Shown here: positions 18,443 through 26,359 of the stretch, one piece after another
How the letters are laid out: every line of letters starts with the position of its first letter
How positions within the stretch are numbered: position 1 is the stretch's first letter
From: Streptomyces sp. NRRL WC-3626
GTDB lineage: Bacteria > Actinomycetota > Actinomycetes > Streptomycetales > Streptomycetaceae
Assembly (NCBI RefSeq): GCF_000718785.1
Contig: NZ_JOCA01000015.1
Span: 62,001 to 126,000, forward strand
Length of the DNA: 64,000 bases
Direction of reading: 5' to 3'
The notes under the pieces: generated by a model
Databases searched by the model: none
Told to the model about the DNA's origin: nothing
Seen by the model: the letters and a program-made list of their open reading frames with translations, nothing else
Program-made: the position numbers and the translations under genes

Positions 18443-18598
18443 ATGGCCGATTCCCCGAGCACGACTCCCGACCCCGCGGCGGAGCGCGAGACCGAGCAGC
18501 CGGCGGAGATCAGGAACCTCACGCTGATCGCCGCCTGCGGCTGCGGCTCGGGCTGCGGCTGCGGCTGCCAGTCGGGCAGCGCCTGCCAGTGCGGCTGA
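18443..18598 (+). CDS. 51-aa peptide with Cys/Gly-rich C-terminus
   Basis: The ATG at 18443 has a strong ribosome site (gaggaggga). The peptide has an acidic, Pro/Glu/Thr-rich first half, the segment IRNLTLIAA, then a C-terminal tail with seven Cys in 20 residues (C32, C34, C38, C40, C42, C48, C50) interleaved with Gly, Ser and Gln. The pattern suits metal binding (metallothionein-like) or a modified-peptide precursor. No lanthipeptide, YcaO or radical-SAM enzyme is nearby. It lies 131 bp after phoU and is closed by a strong terminator, so read-through from phoU is possible. Confidence 0.72.
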   Translation: MADSPSTTPDPAAERETEQPAEIRNLTLIAACGCGSGCGCGCQSGSACQCG

Positions 18599-18623
18599 CG
18601 CCGTACGCGCGGCCCGCGACCGG

Positions 18624-18664
18624 CCGGGGATCCCGGTGCCCACGACGGGCGCCGGGATCCTCGG
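18624..18664. terminator. bidirectional terminator
   Basis: An 18-bp hairpin with two G-T wobbles and a 5-nt loop, between the Cys-rich peptide gene and the convergent MFS gene. Confidence 0.88.
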
Positions 18665-18665
18665 C

Positions 18666-19937
18666 CTACGGCTGAACGGCGGCCCGGGCCTTCTCCCCCA
18701 CCACGGCCTCGCCCACCGTCTCCTTCTTCTCCTCCTCCGGAAGCCGCCGCATCAGCAGCCCGTAGCCGAGGCCGGCGACGGTGCCGACGACGGCGCACAT
18801 CCCCCACAGCCACTCGGCGCCCCAGTGGTCGATGACGAAGCCGGACATCAGCGGGGCGACGAGGGAGGCGACGGCCCAGGACATGGTGTACATCCCCTGG
18901 TAGCGCCCGCGCCCGTGCACCGGGGAGAGCCGGACCACGAGCCCGGTCTGGGTCGGCGCGTTGACGATCTCGGCCAGCGTCCACACGCACACGGTGAGGG
19001 CGAAGACGCCCACCGACCCGGCGAACGCGGTGAGGCCGAAGCCGTAGCCGGCGAGCAGGGAGGAGAGCACCAGCAGCCGGCCGGGATCGCGGTGCTCGAT
19101 GAACCGGGTGACGGGAATCTGCAGGACGACGATGAGTACGCCGTTGACGGCGATGGCCGTACCGAAGTCCGCGGGCGTGAACCCGGCCTCCCCCATGGCG
19201 ACCGGCAGCGCGAGATAGCCCTGCTGGAAGACGAGGGCGATGAGGAAGGACAGCCCGACGACGACCATGTACCGGCCGTCGCGCAGCACGGTCCCGAGGG
19301 AGACGGCCGCGCTGTCGGCGGCGGCGCCCGAAGTGTCCTCCCCCGGCCGGGACTCGGGCAGCTTCACATAGACGAGCACCGCGCAGACCAGGGTCATGAC
19401 CGCCTCGATCAGGAACCCGGCGAGATAGCTGTACTCGGCGATGAACCCGGCCCCCGCGGCGGAGACGGCGAAGCCGAGGTTGATGGCCCAGTAGTTGAGG
19501 GAGAAGGCCCGGATACGGTCCTCGGGCCGCACGATGTCGGCCATCATCGCCTGCACGGCCGGCCGGGAGGCGTTGGAGGCCATGCCGACGAGGAAGGCGA
19601 CGGCGGCGATTGCCACCGGATGCTGCATGAACCCGAGCAGGGCCACGGAGAAGGCGGTGGCCGTCTGCGCGATCAGCATCGTGGGCCGCCGCCCCAGCCG
19701 GTCGGTCATCACCCCTGCGCCCAGCGACGCGATCACCCCGCCGAGCCCGTGCAGCGCGGCGACGAGACCGGCGTACGAGGCGGAGTAGCCGCGGTCGATG
19801 GTCAGGTACAGCGCCATGAAGGTGGCGACGAAGCCCCCGAGCCGGTTGACGAGGGTGCTGGTCCACAGCCACCAGAACTCGCGGGGAAGCCCCGACACGG
19901 ACTCGCGCGCGGCACGTCGCACTCCGGCGACCGACAT
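18666..19937 (-). CDS. MFS transporter
   Basis: A 423-aa major facilitator with 12 predicted helices. The loop 2-3 signature GVMTDRLGRRPTML (G-x-x-x-D-R-x-G-R-R) is clear, and the loop between helices 6 and 7 is short and hydrophilic. It belongs to the DHA1/YdeR-like drug-efflux group. The substrate is unknown. I chose the ATG at 19937 (MSVAGVRRA); the purine-rich GGGGG lies just upstream. Confidence 0.85.
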   Translation of the reverse strand: MSVAGVRRAARESVSGLPREFWWLWTSTLVNRLGGFVATFMALYLTIDRGYSASYAGLVAALHGLGGVIASLGAGVMTDRLGRRPTMLIAQTATAFSVALLGFMQHPVAIAAVAFLVGMASNASRPAVQAMMADIVRPEDRIRAFSLNYWAINLGFAVSAAGAGFIAEYSYLAGFLIEAVMTLVCAVLVYVKLPESRPGEDTSGAAADSAAVSLGTVLRDGRYMVVVGLSFLIALVFQQGYLALPVAMGEAGFTPADFGTAIAVNGVLIVVLQIPVTRFIEHRDPGRLLVLSSLLAGYGFGLTAFAGSVGVFALTVCVWTLAEIVNAPTQTGLVVRLSPVHGRGRYQGMYTMSWAVASLVAPLMSGFVIDHWGAEWLWGMCAVVGTVAGLGYGLLMRRLPEEEKKETVGEAVVGEKARAAVQP

Positions 19938-20084
19938 GGAACCCCCGTATGTAAGCGTCTGAAGCGGCAGGCACAACTTACAAACGCCGCCATCGGGGGG
20001 CCACTCAATTAACAGATCCCGTCAACCGTCCGCCAGCCGGGCAGGGCGCGCGGCCCTCGCGGGCCGTGGATTACGCTCGGGACC

Positions 20085-20846
20085 ATGGCCGACGCACCGT
20101 ACAAGCTGATCCTCCTCCGCCACGGCGAGAGCGAGTGGAACGAGAAGAACCTGTTCACCGGCTGGGTGGACGTCAACCTCACCGCGAAGGGCGAGAAGGA
20201 GGCGACGCGCGGCGGCGAGCTGCTCAAGGACGCCGGCCTGCTGCCCGACGTACTCCACACCTCCCTCCAGAAGCGCGCGATCCGCACCGCGCAGCTCGCG
20301 CTGGAGTCCGCCGACCGTCTGTGGATCCCGGTGAACCGCAGCTGGCGCCTGAACGAGCGTCACTACGGCGCGCTGCAGGGCAAGGACAAGGCGCAGACCC
20401 TCGCGGAGTTCGGCGAGGAGCAGTTCATGCTGTGGCGCCGCTCCTACGACACCCCGCCGCCCCCGCTCGACAACGACTCCGAGTACTCCCAGTTCACCGA
20501 CCCGCGCTACGCGACCCTCCCCCCGGAGGTGCGCCCGCGGACGGAGTGCCTGAAGGACGTCGTCGTCCGCATGCTCCCGTACTGGTTCGACGCGATCGTC
20601 CCCGACCTCCTCACCGGCCGCACGGTCCTGGTCGCCGCCCACGGCAACAGCCTGCGCGCCCTGGTCAAGCACCTCGACGGCATCTCGGACGCCGACATCG
20701 CGGGCCTGAACATCCCCACGGGCATCCCCCTCTCCTACGAGCTCGACGCAGACTTCAAGCCGGTCACCCCCGGCGGCAAGTACCTCGACCCGGACGCCGC
20801 GGCAGCGGCCATCGAGGCAGTCAAGAACCAGGGCAAGAAGAAGTAA
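20085..20846 (+). CDS. gpmA: 2,3-bisphosphoglycerate-dependent phosphoglycerate mutase
   Basis: A 253-aa glycolytic enzyme interconverting 3- and 2-phosphoglycerate. The RHGE motif ([10 protein letters not shown]) holds the phospho-His, with [24 protein letters not shown] and the second His in [11 protein letters not shown]. The C-terminus ends ...KNQGKKK. This very end, 20832-20845, is repeated 7.2 kb downstream and marks the left boundary of the genomic island. The gene itself looks intact. Confidence 0.96.
   Translation: MADAPYKLILLRHGESEWNEKNLFTGWVDVNLTAKGEKEATRGGELLKDAGLLPDVLHTSLQKRAIRTAQLALESADRLWIPVNRSWRLNERHYGALQGKDKAQTLAEFGEEQFMLWRRSYDTPPPPLDNDSEYSQFTDPRYATLPPEVRPRTECLKDVVVRMLPYWFDAIVPDLLTGRTVLVAAHGNSLRALVKHLDGISDADIAGLNIPTGIPLSYELDADFKPVTPGGKYLDPDAAAAAIEAVKNQGKKK
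20832..20845. repeat. left attachment-site repeat (end of gpmA)
   Basis: The 14-bp sequence GGCAAGAAGAAGTA covers the last gpmA codons and part of its stop. The identical sequence occurs at 28024-28037. Similarity extends upstream imperfectly (VKNQGKKK against PKTPGKKK). Confidence 0.65.
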
Positions 20847-20859
20847 GCCCGCACGAGCA

Positions 20860-20896
20860 AGCCCCCTGCCTGCGGTTTTCCTGCGGGTAGGGGGCT
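20860..20896 (+). terminator. terminator after gpmA (island-borne)
   Basis: A 16-bp stem with wobbles (AGCCCCCTGCC.../...GGTAGGGGGCT) and a 5-nt TTTTC loop. If the island model is right, this terminator came with the element. Confidence 0.75.
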
Positions 20897-20945
20897 CTCT
20901 GCTGCCCTGGGGCCGCCTCTGGGCCGTCAGGTGCTGATTGGGCCG

Positions 20946-21125
20946 TCAGGTGCGACGAGGCCAGCGGCGAATGCGGATGTCGAGGACGATCAGCAGGGCC
21001 GTGGGGATGACGACCCCGGCGGGGGCGTCGGCCCAGAGGGCGAGTGCACCGCCGGCCATGCCGATGAGTGCGGTCGGCAGATCGCGGGGATGGATGTCGA
21101 CGGTCACGCCAACGCGTGGGACCAT
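20946..21125 (-). CDS. 59-aa putative membrane protein
   Basis: The ATG at 21125 follows a clear ribosome site (ctggagggccct). The product has two hydrophobic segments, ALIGMAGGALALWA and AGVVIPTALLIVLDI, and a basic C-terminal tail (RIRRWPRRT), which suggests a two-helix inner-membrane protein. Small proteins of this type are common in Streptomyces integrative elements; no function is assigned. A palindrome at 21302-21319 lies upstream and could be its operator. Confidence 0.6.
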   Translation of the reverse strand: MVPRVGVTVDIHPRDLPTALIGMAGGALALWADAPAGVVIPTALLIVLDIRIRRWPRRT

Positions 21126-21599
21126 AGGGCCCTCCAGCTGTGCTCGGTTCACTTGGCATCGTGATTTCTTGGGCGCGGCAACGGAAGCGAATGCCGCCCC
21201 TGGCCGGGCGGCATTCGCATGCCGCGGGAACTTTCCCATAGTCATCACGCACCAGACAAACGTGCAGCTAAATGCCACCCCGCGTGTTCGCGTAGACGGA
21301 TTGTCCACGATCGTGGACAGCTAGAGCCTTCCAAACTTCCTGGAAGACTTCTAAGTTCTTCCAATCTTTCCAGGAGTCACCTCGTGTCACCCTGTGCCGT
21401 CCGGTGCCGCCCCACCTCGTCCCGTGCTGCCCCGTGTCGCCTCATGCTGTCAGGTGACGCCCTGTGTCACCTCGCGTCGCCACCCTGCCCTCTGGGGCAT
21501 CACCGTTGTTGCTAACCAGTGAAAAATCCCCTCCCTCATAAGGGAAGGGGATTCGGCCAGTGATTACGTTTTCTGAATTACGCGTTCCATCCCCCTTTT
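21126..21599. promoter_or_regulatory. non-coding island region with palindrome, TTCC repeats and CTGTGTC-like repeats
   Basis: 474 bp without a gene. It contains an 18-bp perfect palindrome (TGTCCACGATCGTGGACA, 21302-21319) and a less GC-rich stretch with repeated TTCCA/TCTTCC motifs (21328-21375). A run of imperfect repeats of the CC(T)(C/G)GTGTC and CCGTGCTG type follows at 21380-21480. A hairpin (21525-21553) lies after the integrase stop. The layout resembles an attP or replication/control region beside an integrase. Confidence 0.5.
21525..21553 (-). terminator. integrase terminator
   Basis: Hairpin arms AATCCCCTCCCT and AGGGAAGGGGATT (one bulge) with a CATA loop, about 50 bp beyond the integrase stop on the minus strand. 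Confidence 0.65.
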
Positions 21600-22535
21600 T
21601 TATTCCGTGATCGGAACACGATTCCCGTAAGCGCTTGCGATTGCCTTCCGTGTACGCTCCTGGCTGGACGGCATGAGATGTGCGTAAACGCGAAGGGTCA
21701 GTCCCGGATCTGAGTGCCCCAGATACTCGGCGAGAGCCTTGATGTTCTCTCCAGCGTCAAGAAGCACCGACGCGTAGAAGTGCCGCAGCGCATGCATGCC
21801 GTTCTCCCTGGACTCCGCGTATGGCTGGCCGCGATCAGGCACAGGGATGACGCCCGCCGCGGCCAGCGCCGGCTTCCACGCCTCTTCGTTGAGCGACGTG
21901 CGCCAGACGTGCCCGCCGCGCGGCCCGGTGAAGATGAGCCGCTTGGTCACCGGAGGACCGTCGGCCACCTTCCACGGCAAGGTGATCTCGACCGGCGGGA
22001 ACCGCTTCACGTGCGCCCGGAGCGCATCGGCGACGGGGCCGGGAAGCGGCACGTCCCGCAGCTTGCCGCCCTTCGGCGGCGCGAACACGGCCTTGCTACG
22101 GCTTAGTTTCAGCTGCTGGACCACGTGGAGCGTGTCCGAGTCGAAGTCGATCGCGTCGACGGCCACGCCCAGGATCTCGCCCTGGCGGAGCCCGCAGCCG
22201 CCGCCCAGGTCAACCATGGCTTGGTAGCGCTCGGGCATGGCAGCCCGGACGACGAAGACCCGCTCGGGCGTCCAGGGCCCGACACGCATGTTGTCGACGG
22301 TCGGCGGACGGACGGACCGAGCTGCACAAGGGTTCCGGGGAAGGTGCCCGTCGTCCACGGCCGCGCTGAGCGCCGCGCGCACGTTGCGTGGCTGCACGGC
22401 TTCCACCGTCCGCGCATCCGATGGGAACGGCGGGCCGGTAGCCACGAAGCGTTCCTCAAACTCGCTTGCTGCCTCATCACCCACCGACAACTCAACTCGC
22501 GGCGTTGACCGTTGCAAGTGCCGTTGCCCTGGCAA
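21600..22535 (-). pseudogene. tyrosine recombinase (integrase), N-terminally truncated
   Basis: 311 codons with a complete catalytic domain: Arg117 (GLRQGE), H248-x-x-R251 (MHALRHFYAS), His274 (LGHSDPG) and the nucleophile Tyr284 (RVYAHL). Recognisable similarity begins only near residue 47 (VQPRNVRAALSAAV, the end of the core-binding domain). The arm- and most of the core-binding domain of a normal ~380-450-aa integrase are missing. The nominal start is TTG and upstream sequence does not restore the domain in any frame. The break falls just before the MFS gene at 22649. It is probably inactive. Confidence 0.75.
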
Positions 22536-22648
22536 GAATGCGACATCAACCTCGGAGCACGAGGGTGCTGTCGTAGTTCTGCCAGCCGACCGGGGACACC
22601 GCCTGATGAGCTGTTAGCCAATGCACTGCCCATCGCAGGACGGAGCTC

Positions 22649-23878
22649 ATGTCCCCCACCACTACCAACCCAGTCGACGCCGCAGCTCTGCCGACCCCAT
22701 CGCCGCTGACCGGCTGGCTGGCCGTGGTCTCGGTGATGCTGGGAATCTTCGCCATGGTCACCACCGAGATCCTGCCTATCGGTCTGCTGACCTCGATCGG
22801 CTCCAGTTTCACCATCTCGGATGGGATGGCCGGGCTGATGATGACCATGCCGGGTTTTCTCGCGGCGGTCTCTGCTCCTCTGGTCACTGTGGCCACGGCA
22901 CGCATCGACCGTCGCCTGATGCTGTGCGCCTTCATGCTCCTGCTGGCCCTGGCGAATTTCCTCGCTGCTGCAGCACCCGACTACTGGCTCGTGCTGGTCT
23001 CCAGGGTCATGGTGGGGATCACGATCGGTGGGTTCTGGTCGATAGGCGCTGGGCTGGCAGAACGGTTGGTGCCGCCGACCTCGGTCAGCAGGGCAACCCC
23101 CGTAATTTTCTCCGCTGTTCCGTTGGGATCCGTCCTCGGGGTACCGACCGGCACCCTCCTCGGGGATCTCGCCGGGTGGCGTACGGCATTCGCGGTCATG
23201 GGTGCGCTGACGGTGGGGGTACTGATCATGCTGCTCCTGGTCGTGCCCCCGTTACCTCCCGTCCAGGCCACCCGGCTGAGCGATCTCAGGGGCATGTTCC
23301 GCAGTAGCAATACCCGCTTCGCGCTCCTGCTGACGTTCCTGATCGTGCTCGCCCACTTCGGGACCTACACCTATGTGACGCCGTTCCTGGAACGGGTCAC
23401 CCATGCCGGCGACGGCCTGATCACCATGTTCTTGTTGATCTACGGCACTGCCGGTATCCTCGGCAACTTTCTCGGGGGTGCTCGGGTGGCACAGTATCCG
23501 CGGACCGTCTTCGGACTTGCGGCCGGACTCATTGCAGCGGCGACCCTTCTGCTTCCCATGGTGGGCCGCTGGGAGGCTGGTGCTATTGCCCTGCTGATCG
23601 TGTGGGGCATCGGCTATGGCGCTGTGCCGGTCGCCTCGCAGACCTGGTTTTCCAAGGCGGCACCGTCTGCCCCCGAAGCGGCATCGGTTCTGTTCACGGC
23701 TTCCTTCCAAGCCACGATCTCCATCGGCGCGCTACTGGGGGGAATGGTCCTGGACCGCACCTCTCCATCCGCGGTCATGGTGCTCGGCGGCTGCACTGCG
23801 GTAATCATGACCCTGACAGCGGGAGCCCACTTCACCAGGCGTCTCACCTGGCCAGGAAGCGCAGACGCGCACGAGTAG
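22649..23878 (+). CDS. MFS efflux transporter, DHA1/AraJ-like, with TTA codon
   Basis: A 409-aa, 12-helix major facilitator. It starts with MVTTEILPIGLL-type helix 1, as in the AraJ/YdhP/NepI sugar-efflux and drug-export group, and has TARIDRRLM in loop 2-3. Ribosome site ggagct precedes the ATG. Codon 202 (23252-23254) is TTA, so translation should need the bldA tRNA and be delayed to development. It lies divergently from the truncated integrase and has a mixed third-position composition, suggesting recent transfer. Confidence 0.82.
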   Translation: MSPTTTNPVDAAALPTPSPLTGWLAVVSVMLGIFAMVTTEILPIGLLTSIGSSFTISDGMAGLMMTMPGFLAAVSAPLVTVATARIDRRLMLCAFMLLLALANFLAAAAPDYWLVLVSRVMVGITIGGFWSIGAGLAERLVPPTSVSRATPVIFSAVPLGSVLGVPTGTLLGDLAGWRTAFAVMGALTVGVLIMLLLVVPPLPPVQATRLSDLRGMFRSSNTRFALLLTFLIVLAHFGTYTYVTPFLERVTHAGDGLITMFLLIYGTAGILGNFLGGARVAQYPRTVFGLAAGLIAAATLLLPMVGRWEAGAIALLIVWGIGYGAVPVASQTWFSKAAPSAPEAASVLFTASFQATISIGALLGGMVLDRTSPSAVMVLGGCTAVIMTLTAGAHFTRRLTWPGSADAHE

Positions 23879-24217
23879 CTAGGCGAGCACGGTCCCAGCC
23901 GACACAACCACGCCGACGTCCCCACGCCGAGCGCTTGCCGCCACAAGGTGTTCCGGGAGCCGGGAAGGGGCGTCGATCACCACTTCCTGATCACCGATGA
24001 CCTTCACGCCCGGCCAGCTCGCTGCGTAGACCGTCCCCTTCGGGGGGTAGACACCGTCCCCGAGGTTCGAGCCCTTGCACTGTTCGATCTCCCAGCCCGG
24101 ATAGAGCCGCCGCATCATGGTGACCGTCCAGTCAAGGTCCGCCGCCCCCACGCGCCGCCTTGGGCCGATCACAGCTCCGTCGGCAGTCTCCCAGGTAGCC
24201 GGCAGGCTGCCCAGCAC
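23879..24217 (-). pseudogene. fragment of a DUF6928-like protein (copy 1)
   Basis: Only the stretch 23930-24148 (AADLDWTVTMMRRLYPGWEIEQ... to LPEHLVAASA) resembles the gene remnant at 27243-27819; the two share roughly 190 bp of close direct repeat. The N-terminus and everything after AASA are replaced by unrelated sequence. I associate this sequence with the Streptomyces DUF6928 family from memory. Not likely functional. Confidence 0.6.
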
Positions 24218-24306
24218 CTCGCTGGACGGCCACCGCCCGCGTATGGTTCCTCGCCGGAGACGACTCGGTTGAACAAGGGCACCGGACGTACCAGGGCAGG
24301 GGGACG

Positions 24307-24495
24307 GTGAGCAGGAGGCGCTACGTTGCCAGGGGTGTGCCAGGTGGTTACCGAATCTGGGACAACCGAGGACGCCGCTGGTGGGGCGACCTCTACGAGT
24401 TGTGCCCTGACGATCTCCTGACCGAGCTCAACGGTCAGGCGGACCAAGCGCGGATCGTCGCGCTGATGAAGCGCTACAGAGCGCAGAAACGATAG
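24307..24495 (+). CDS. 62-aa hypothetical protein of actinobacterial mobile elements
   Basis: A small basic protein rich in aromatic residues (VPGGYRIWDNRGRRWWG followed by LYELCPDDLLTELNG). The GTG start at 24307 has an AGGGGG site 5 nt upstream. Similar short 'RRYVVRGVPGGWRIW'-type proteins occur in Streptomyces integrative elements, by recollection. No function is known. The Trp/Gly turn motif suggests a small beta-fold. Confidence 0.6.
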   Translation: MSRRRYVARGVPGGYRIWDNRGRRWWGDLYELCPDDLLTELNGQADQARIVALMKRYRAQKR

Positions 24496-24948
24496 ACACC
24501 GTCGAGTACTCGATGACGGCGCGCACCACAAGCGCACCAGATCGAGCGGGGAACAGCGGGGAACCACGGTGAAAGCCGCCGAGGCCGACGAGGCGGCGCC
24601 CGGACCGTTCGCGCAGGTCAGCGACCGAGTCGGCCGCGAATGATCGCAGCTTCCCAGGCTGAGGGCTCCGGCCGTCGTCACGGCCGGCCATGGCCGCTTG
24701 CTCTGGTCGACGACAGACAAACCCCGATAGCGTGGCTGAGGCCGCTGGGGGGTACAGCGAGGCACACGCGTGCGTGGTCGTTCGGCGCGCTCGCCGTCGT
24801 GGCTGACTGTCGTCGGCTGAGGTTCGTGCCACTGCCGTGCCAGATCCAGGGGTCAGTCACGGTCAACGGGGGCGTCTCGTGGTCGAGTTCTCGGTGGCCC
24901 GGCCAGGTATCGAAGCTACAGGTCAGCGCCCCCACTCCCCCGCCTCCC

Positions 24949-24989
24949 TCCTAAAGCGGGTGTCGCAGGTTCGAATCCTGCCGGGGGCA
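24949..24989 (+). pseudogene. 3' half of tRNA-Arg(CCU), probable attachment-site remnant
   Basis: From the anticodon CCT (24950-24952) onward the sequence reads like a normal tRNA: variable loop, T-arm GCAGG-TTCGAAT-CCTGC, acceptor 3' strand CGGGGGC and discriminator A. Upstream, a GCCCCCA acceptor-like strand at 24928 could pair, but the total is only 62 nt. There is no room for a D-arm, and the anticodon stem has two mismatches. A segment from anticodon loop to 3' end is the classic identity block left by elements that integrate into tRNA genes. Confidence 0.7.
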
Positions 24990-25001
24990 CACCACACGGG
25001 A

Positions 25002-25030
25002 CGGTTCGAAGGGGTTGATCCTTCGAACCG
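25002..25030. terminator. hairpin after tRNA fragment
   Basis: A perfect 11-bp inverted repeat (CGGTTCGAAGG/CCTTCGAACCG) with a 7-nt loop, 12 bp beyond the tRNA fragment. It looks like a retained tRNA terminator. Confidence 0.65.
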
Positions 25031-25108
25031 GCTTTGCTGCATGCCCACACCCGTGCCACGCGCGGATCATGGAGTCCTGCGCGCTCCCACCGCACCAGTG
25101 CCCTGCCG

Positions 25109-25576
25109 TCAGCCTTCGTGGGGCACCCTCGGGCGGGTGACCGGCACGACGGTGAGGAGGTCGTCCAGCCCTTTGAAGTCGTCGGGGTTGGTGGTGAAGA
25201 GGGGAAGGTTCTCAGCCACGGCGATGGCAGCGATCATCAGGTCGGCCACCCGGCGGCGTGGCTTGCGGCCGGCGCTGATCACTGCGGCGCAGATACGGCC
25301 GTAGATGCGGGCCGCGTCGGCATCGAAGGGGATGGGGTCGAACTCGTTCTCGGCGCGTTGCAGGACGTCGAGCCTGCGGGCGCGTTCGGCGTGTTCGTCG
25401 TAGCTGCTCTGTTCGTCGTTGCGACGAACCTCGTGCGGACCGGCGGACAACTCGGCCAGGGTGATGGCGGTGATCGCCATTTCGTCCGGCAGCTCCTCGG
25501 GAGCCACCCACCGGCGCAGAATCATGATGTTGGTGTCGAGGAGGCCCTGCTGATGCGTCGAGCGGTCAGCGGTCAT
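25109..25576 (-). CDS. PIN-domain toxin, VapC family
   Basis: A 155-aa PIN nuclease. Acidic residues expected of VapC are visible: the first Asp in GLLDTNIM, Glu in LAELSAG, Asp in RVADLMIAAIA and the TNPDDF end motif. VapC toxins cleave tRNA or rRNA and are neutralised by the partner antitoxin. The ATG at 25576 overlaps the antitoxin stop region by 11 nt (translational coupling). A complete, plausible toxin. Confidence 0.85.
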   Translation of the reverse strand: MTADRSTHQQGLLDTNIMILRRWVAPEELPDEMAITAITLAELSAGPHEVRRNDEQSSYDEHAERARRLDVLQRAENEFDPIPFDADAARIYGRICAAVISAGRKPRRRVADLMIAAIAVAENLPLFTTNPDDFKGLDDLLTVVPVTRPRVPHEG

Positions 25577-25835
25577 AGGGATCGTCGAGGTAGGTGTCGG
25601 CCGTGGCGTCCTGGTCGGCGCGGAACGTGTCGAGGTCGATGCCGGGGGCGGTCCTGGACATCGCGGCAAACTCCTGGCGGGAGACGAACCGACGGCGTCG
25701 ACGCAGCGGGACGAGCTGGCCGATCGGATGTCCGTCGCGGGTGACGGTGAACGACTGACCGCCCTGTATGGCATCCATGATCTCTCGGGACCGGCTGCGC
25801 AGATCCCGCTGGGTAATTTCGGGCTGAACGCTCAT
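25566..25835 (-). CDS. Phd/YefM-type antitoxin
   Basis: An 89-aa antitoxin. The N-terminal Phd/YefM DNA-binding fold (ITQRDLRSRSREIMDAIQGGQSFTVTRDGHPIGQLVPL) is followed by a toxin-binding tail. It precedes and overlaps the PIN toxin, the normal antitoxin-first order. A perfect inverted repeat 10 bp upstream of the ATG is the likely autoregulatory operator. Confidence 0.85.
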   Translation of the reverse strand: MSVQPEITQRDLRSRSREIMDAIQGGQSFTVTRDGHPIGQLVPLRRRRRFVSRQEFAAMSRTAPGIDLDTFRADQDATADTYLDDPYDR

Positions 25836-25844
25836 ACCGACCAA

Positions 25845-25863
25845 GGTAGCACCCGGTGCTACC
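25845..25863 (-). promoter_or_regulatory. operator of the toxin-antitoxin operon
   Basis: A perfect inverted repeat GGTAGCAC-CCG-GTGCTACC directly upstream of the antitoxin start. Conditional cooperativity through such an operator is typical of Phd/VapB systems. Confidence 0.7.
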
Positions 25864-26155
25864 AGGTGACACATGACGACTGAAGGCTTGCGCCGACAAT
25901 CCTTCGGCCGTAACGGCCGGGTATGGCCTTCGCTGGTCGATACGGCTGGACTACGGGTGAGAGAAGGCGTCTGACATCCACAGCTGACATCAACGACGTC
26001 GGACGGGGACACACGCCAGCGACTCCGTCAGCCCGTCCCTCCAGTCGCCGACAGCAGCCGGAGCGGGCTCGGATCGAAGGCGGTTGAAGACAAGAAGAGA
26101 ATCAGCGCCAACTCCGGGGCGGTGTCCGCAGGGTGGCTCGTGCCCTGAGCACCGC
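25864..26155. other. no gene seen
   Basis: About 290 bp between the toxin-antitoxin operator and the PIN remnant. No open frame has a ribosome site and homology. CGGCCGTAACGGCCG at about 25906 is a small hairpin. Confidence 0.45.
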
Positions 26156-26359
26156 CTACAGCTTCTCTTCCCATGGATTGACCACCAGGGCCCCGCCGGT
26201 TCGGGCCATGTGTTTGATGTTGCGGGTGGCGACTGTCCACCCGTTGGCCAGAGCGGTGGCGGCGATCAGTGCGGCCGGTGGGTCGATGCTGGTGCCTGCG
26301 GCCTTGAGCGCCTTGTGGATGGTCAGGTAGGCAGCCGCTTCCTGTTCACCGATCGGCAT
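26156..26359 (-). pseudogene. C-terminal remnant of a second PIN-domain toxin
   Basis: The last 67 codons (AAYLTIHKALKAAGTSIDPPAALIAATALANGW... NPWE) match the C-terminal half of VapC proteins, with the third acidic residue in SIDPPAALIAA and TRNIKHM. The N-terminal half, with the first catalytic Asp and the Glu, is gone. It overlaps the upstream remnant by 14 nt. Probably inactive. Confidence 0.65.

Larger units (their letters stand above)
24496..25108. other. non-coding island segment with tRNA-derived fragments
   Basis: 613 bp without a credible gene. It holds a 20-bp tRNA-Gly-anticodon-arm-like element (24647-24666), the 3' half of a tRNA-Arg (24949-24989) and a perfect hairpin (25002-25030). 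Longer open frames here lack ribosome sites and codon bias. Confidence 0.6.

Noticed and set aside
18443..18598. Lanthipeptide or other modified-peptide cluster
   Set aside because: The Cys-rich tail is suggestive, but no modification enzyme, protease or dedicated exporter is adjacent; the MFS gene is convergent and separated by a terminator.
24928..24989. Functional tRNA gene
   Set aside because: A 62-nt cloverleaf can be drawn but it lacks a D-arm, has a mismatch in the acceptor stem and two in the anticodon stem. Better explained as a tRNA 3' fragment.
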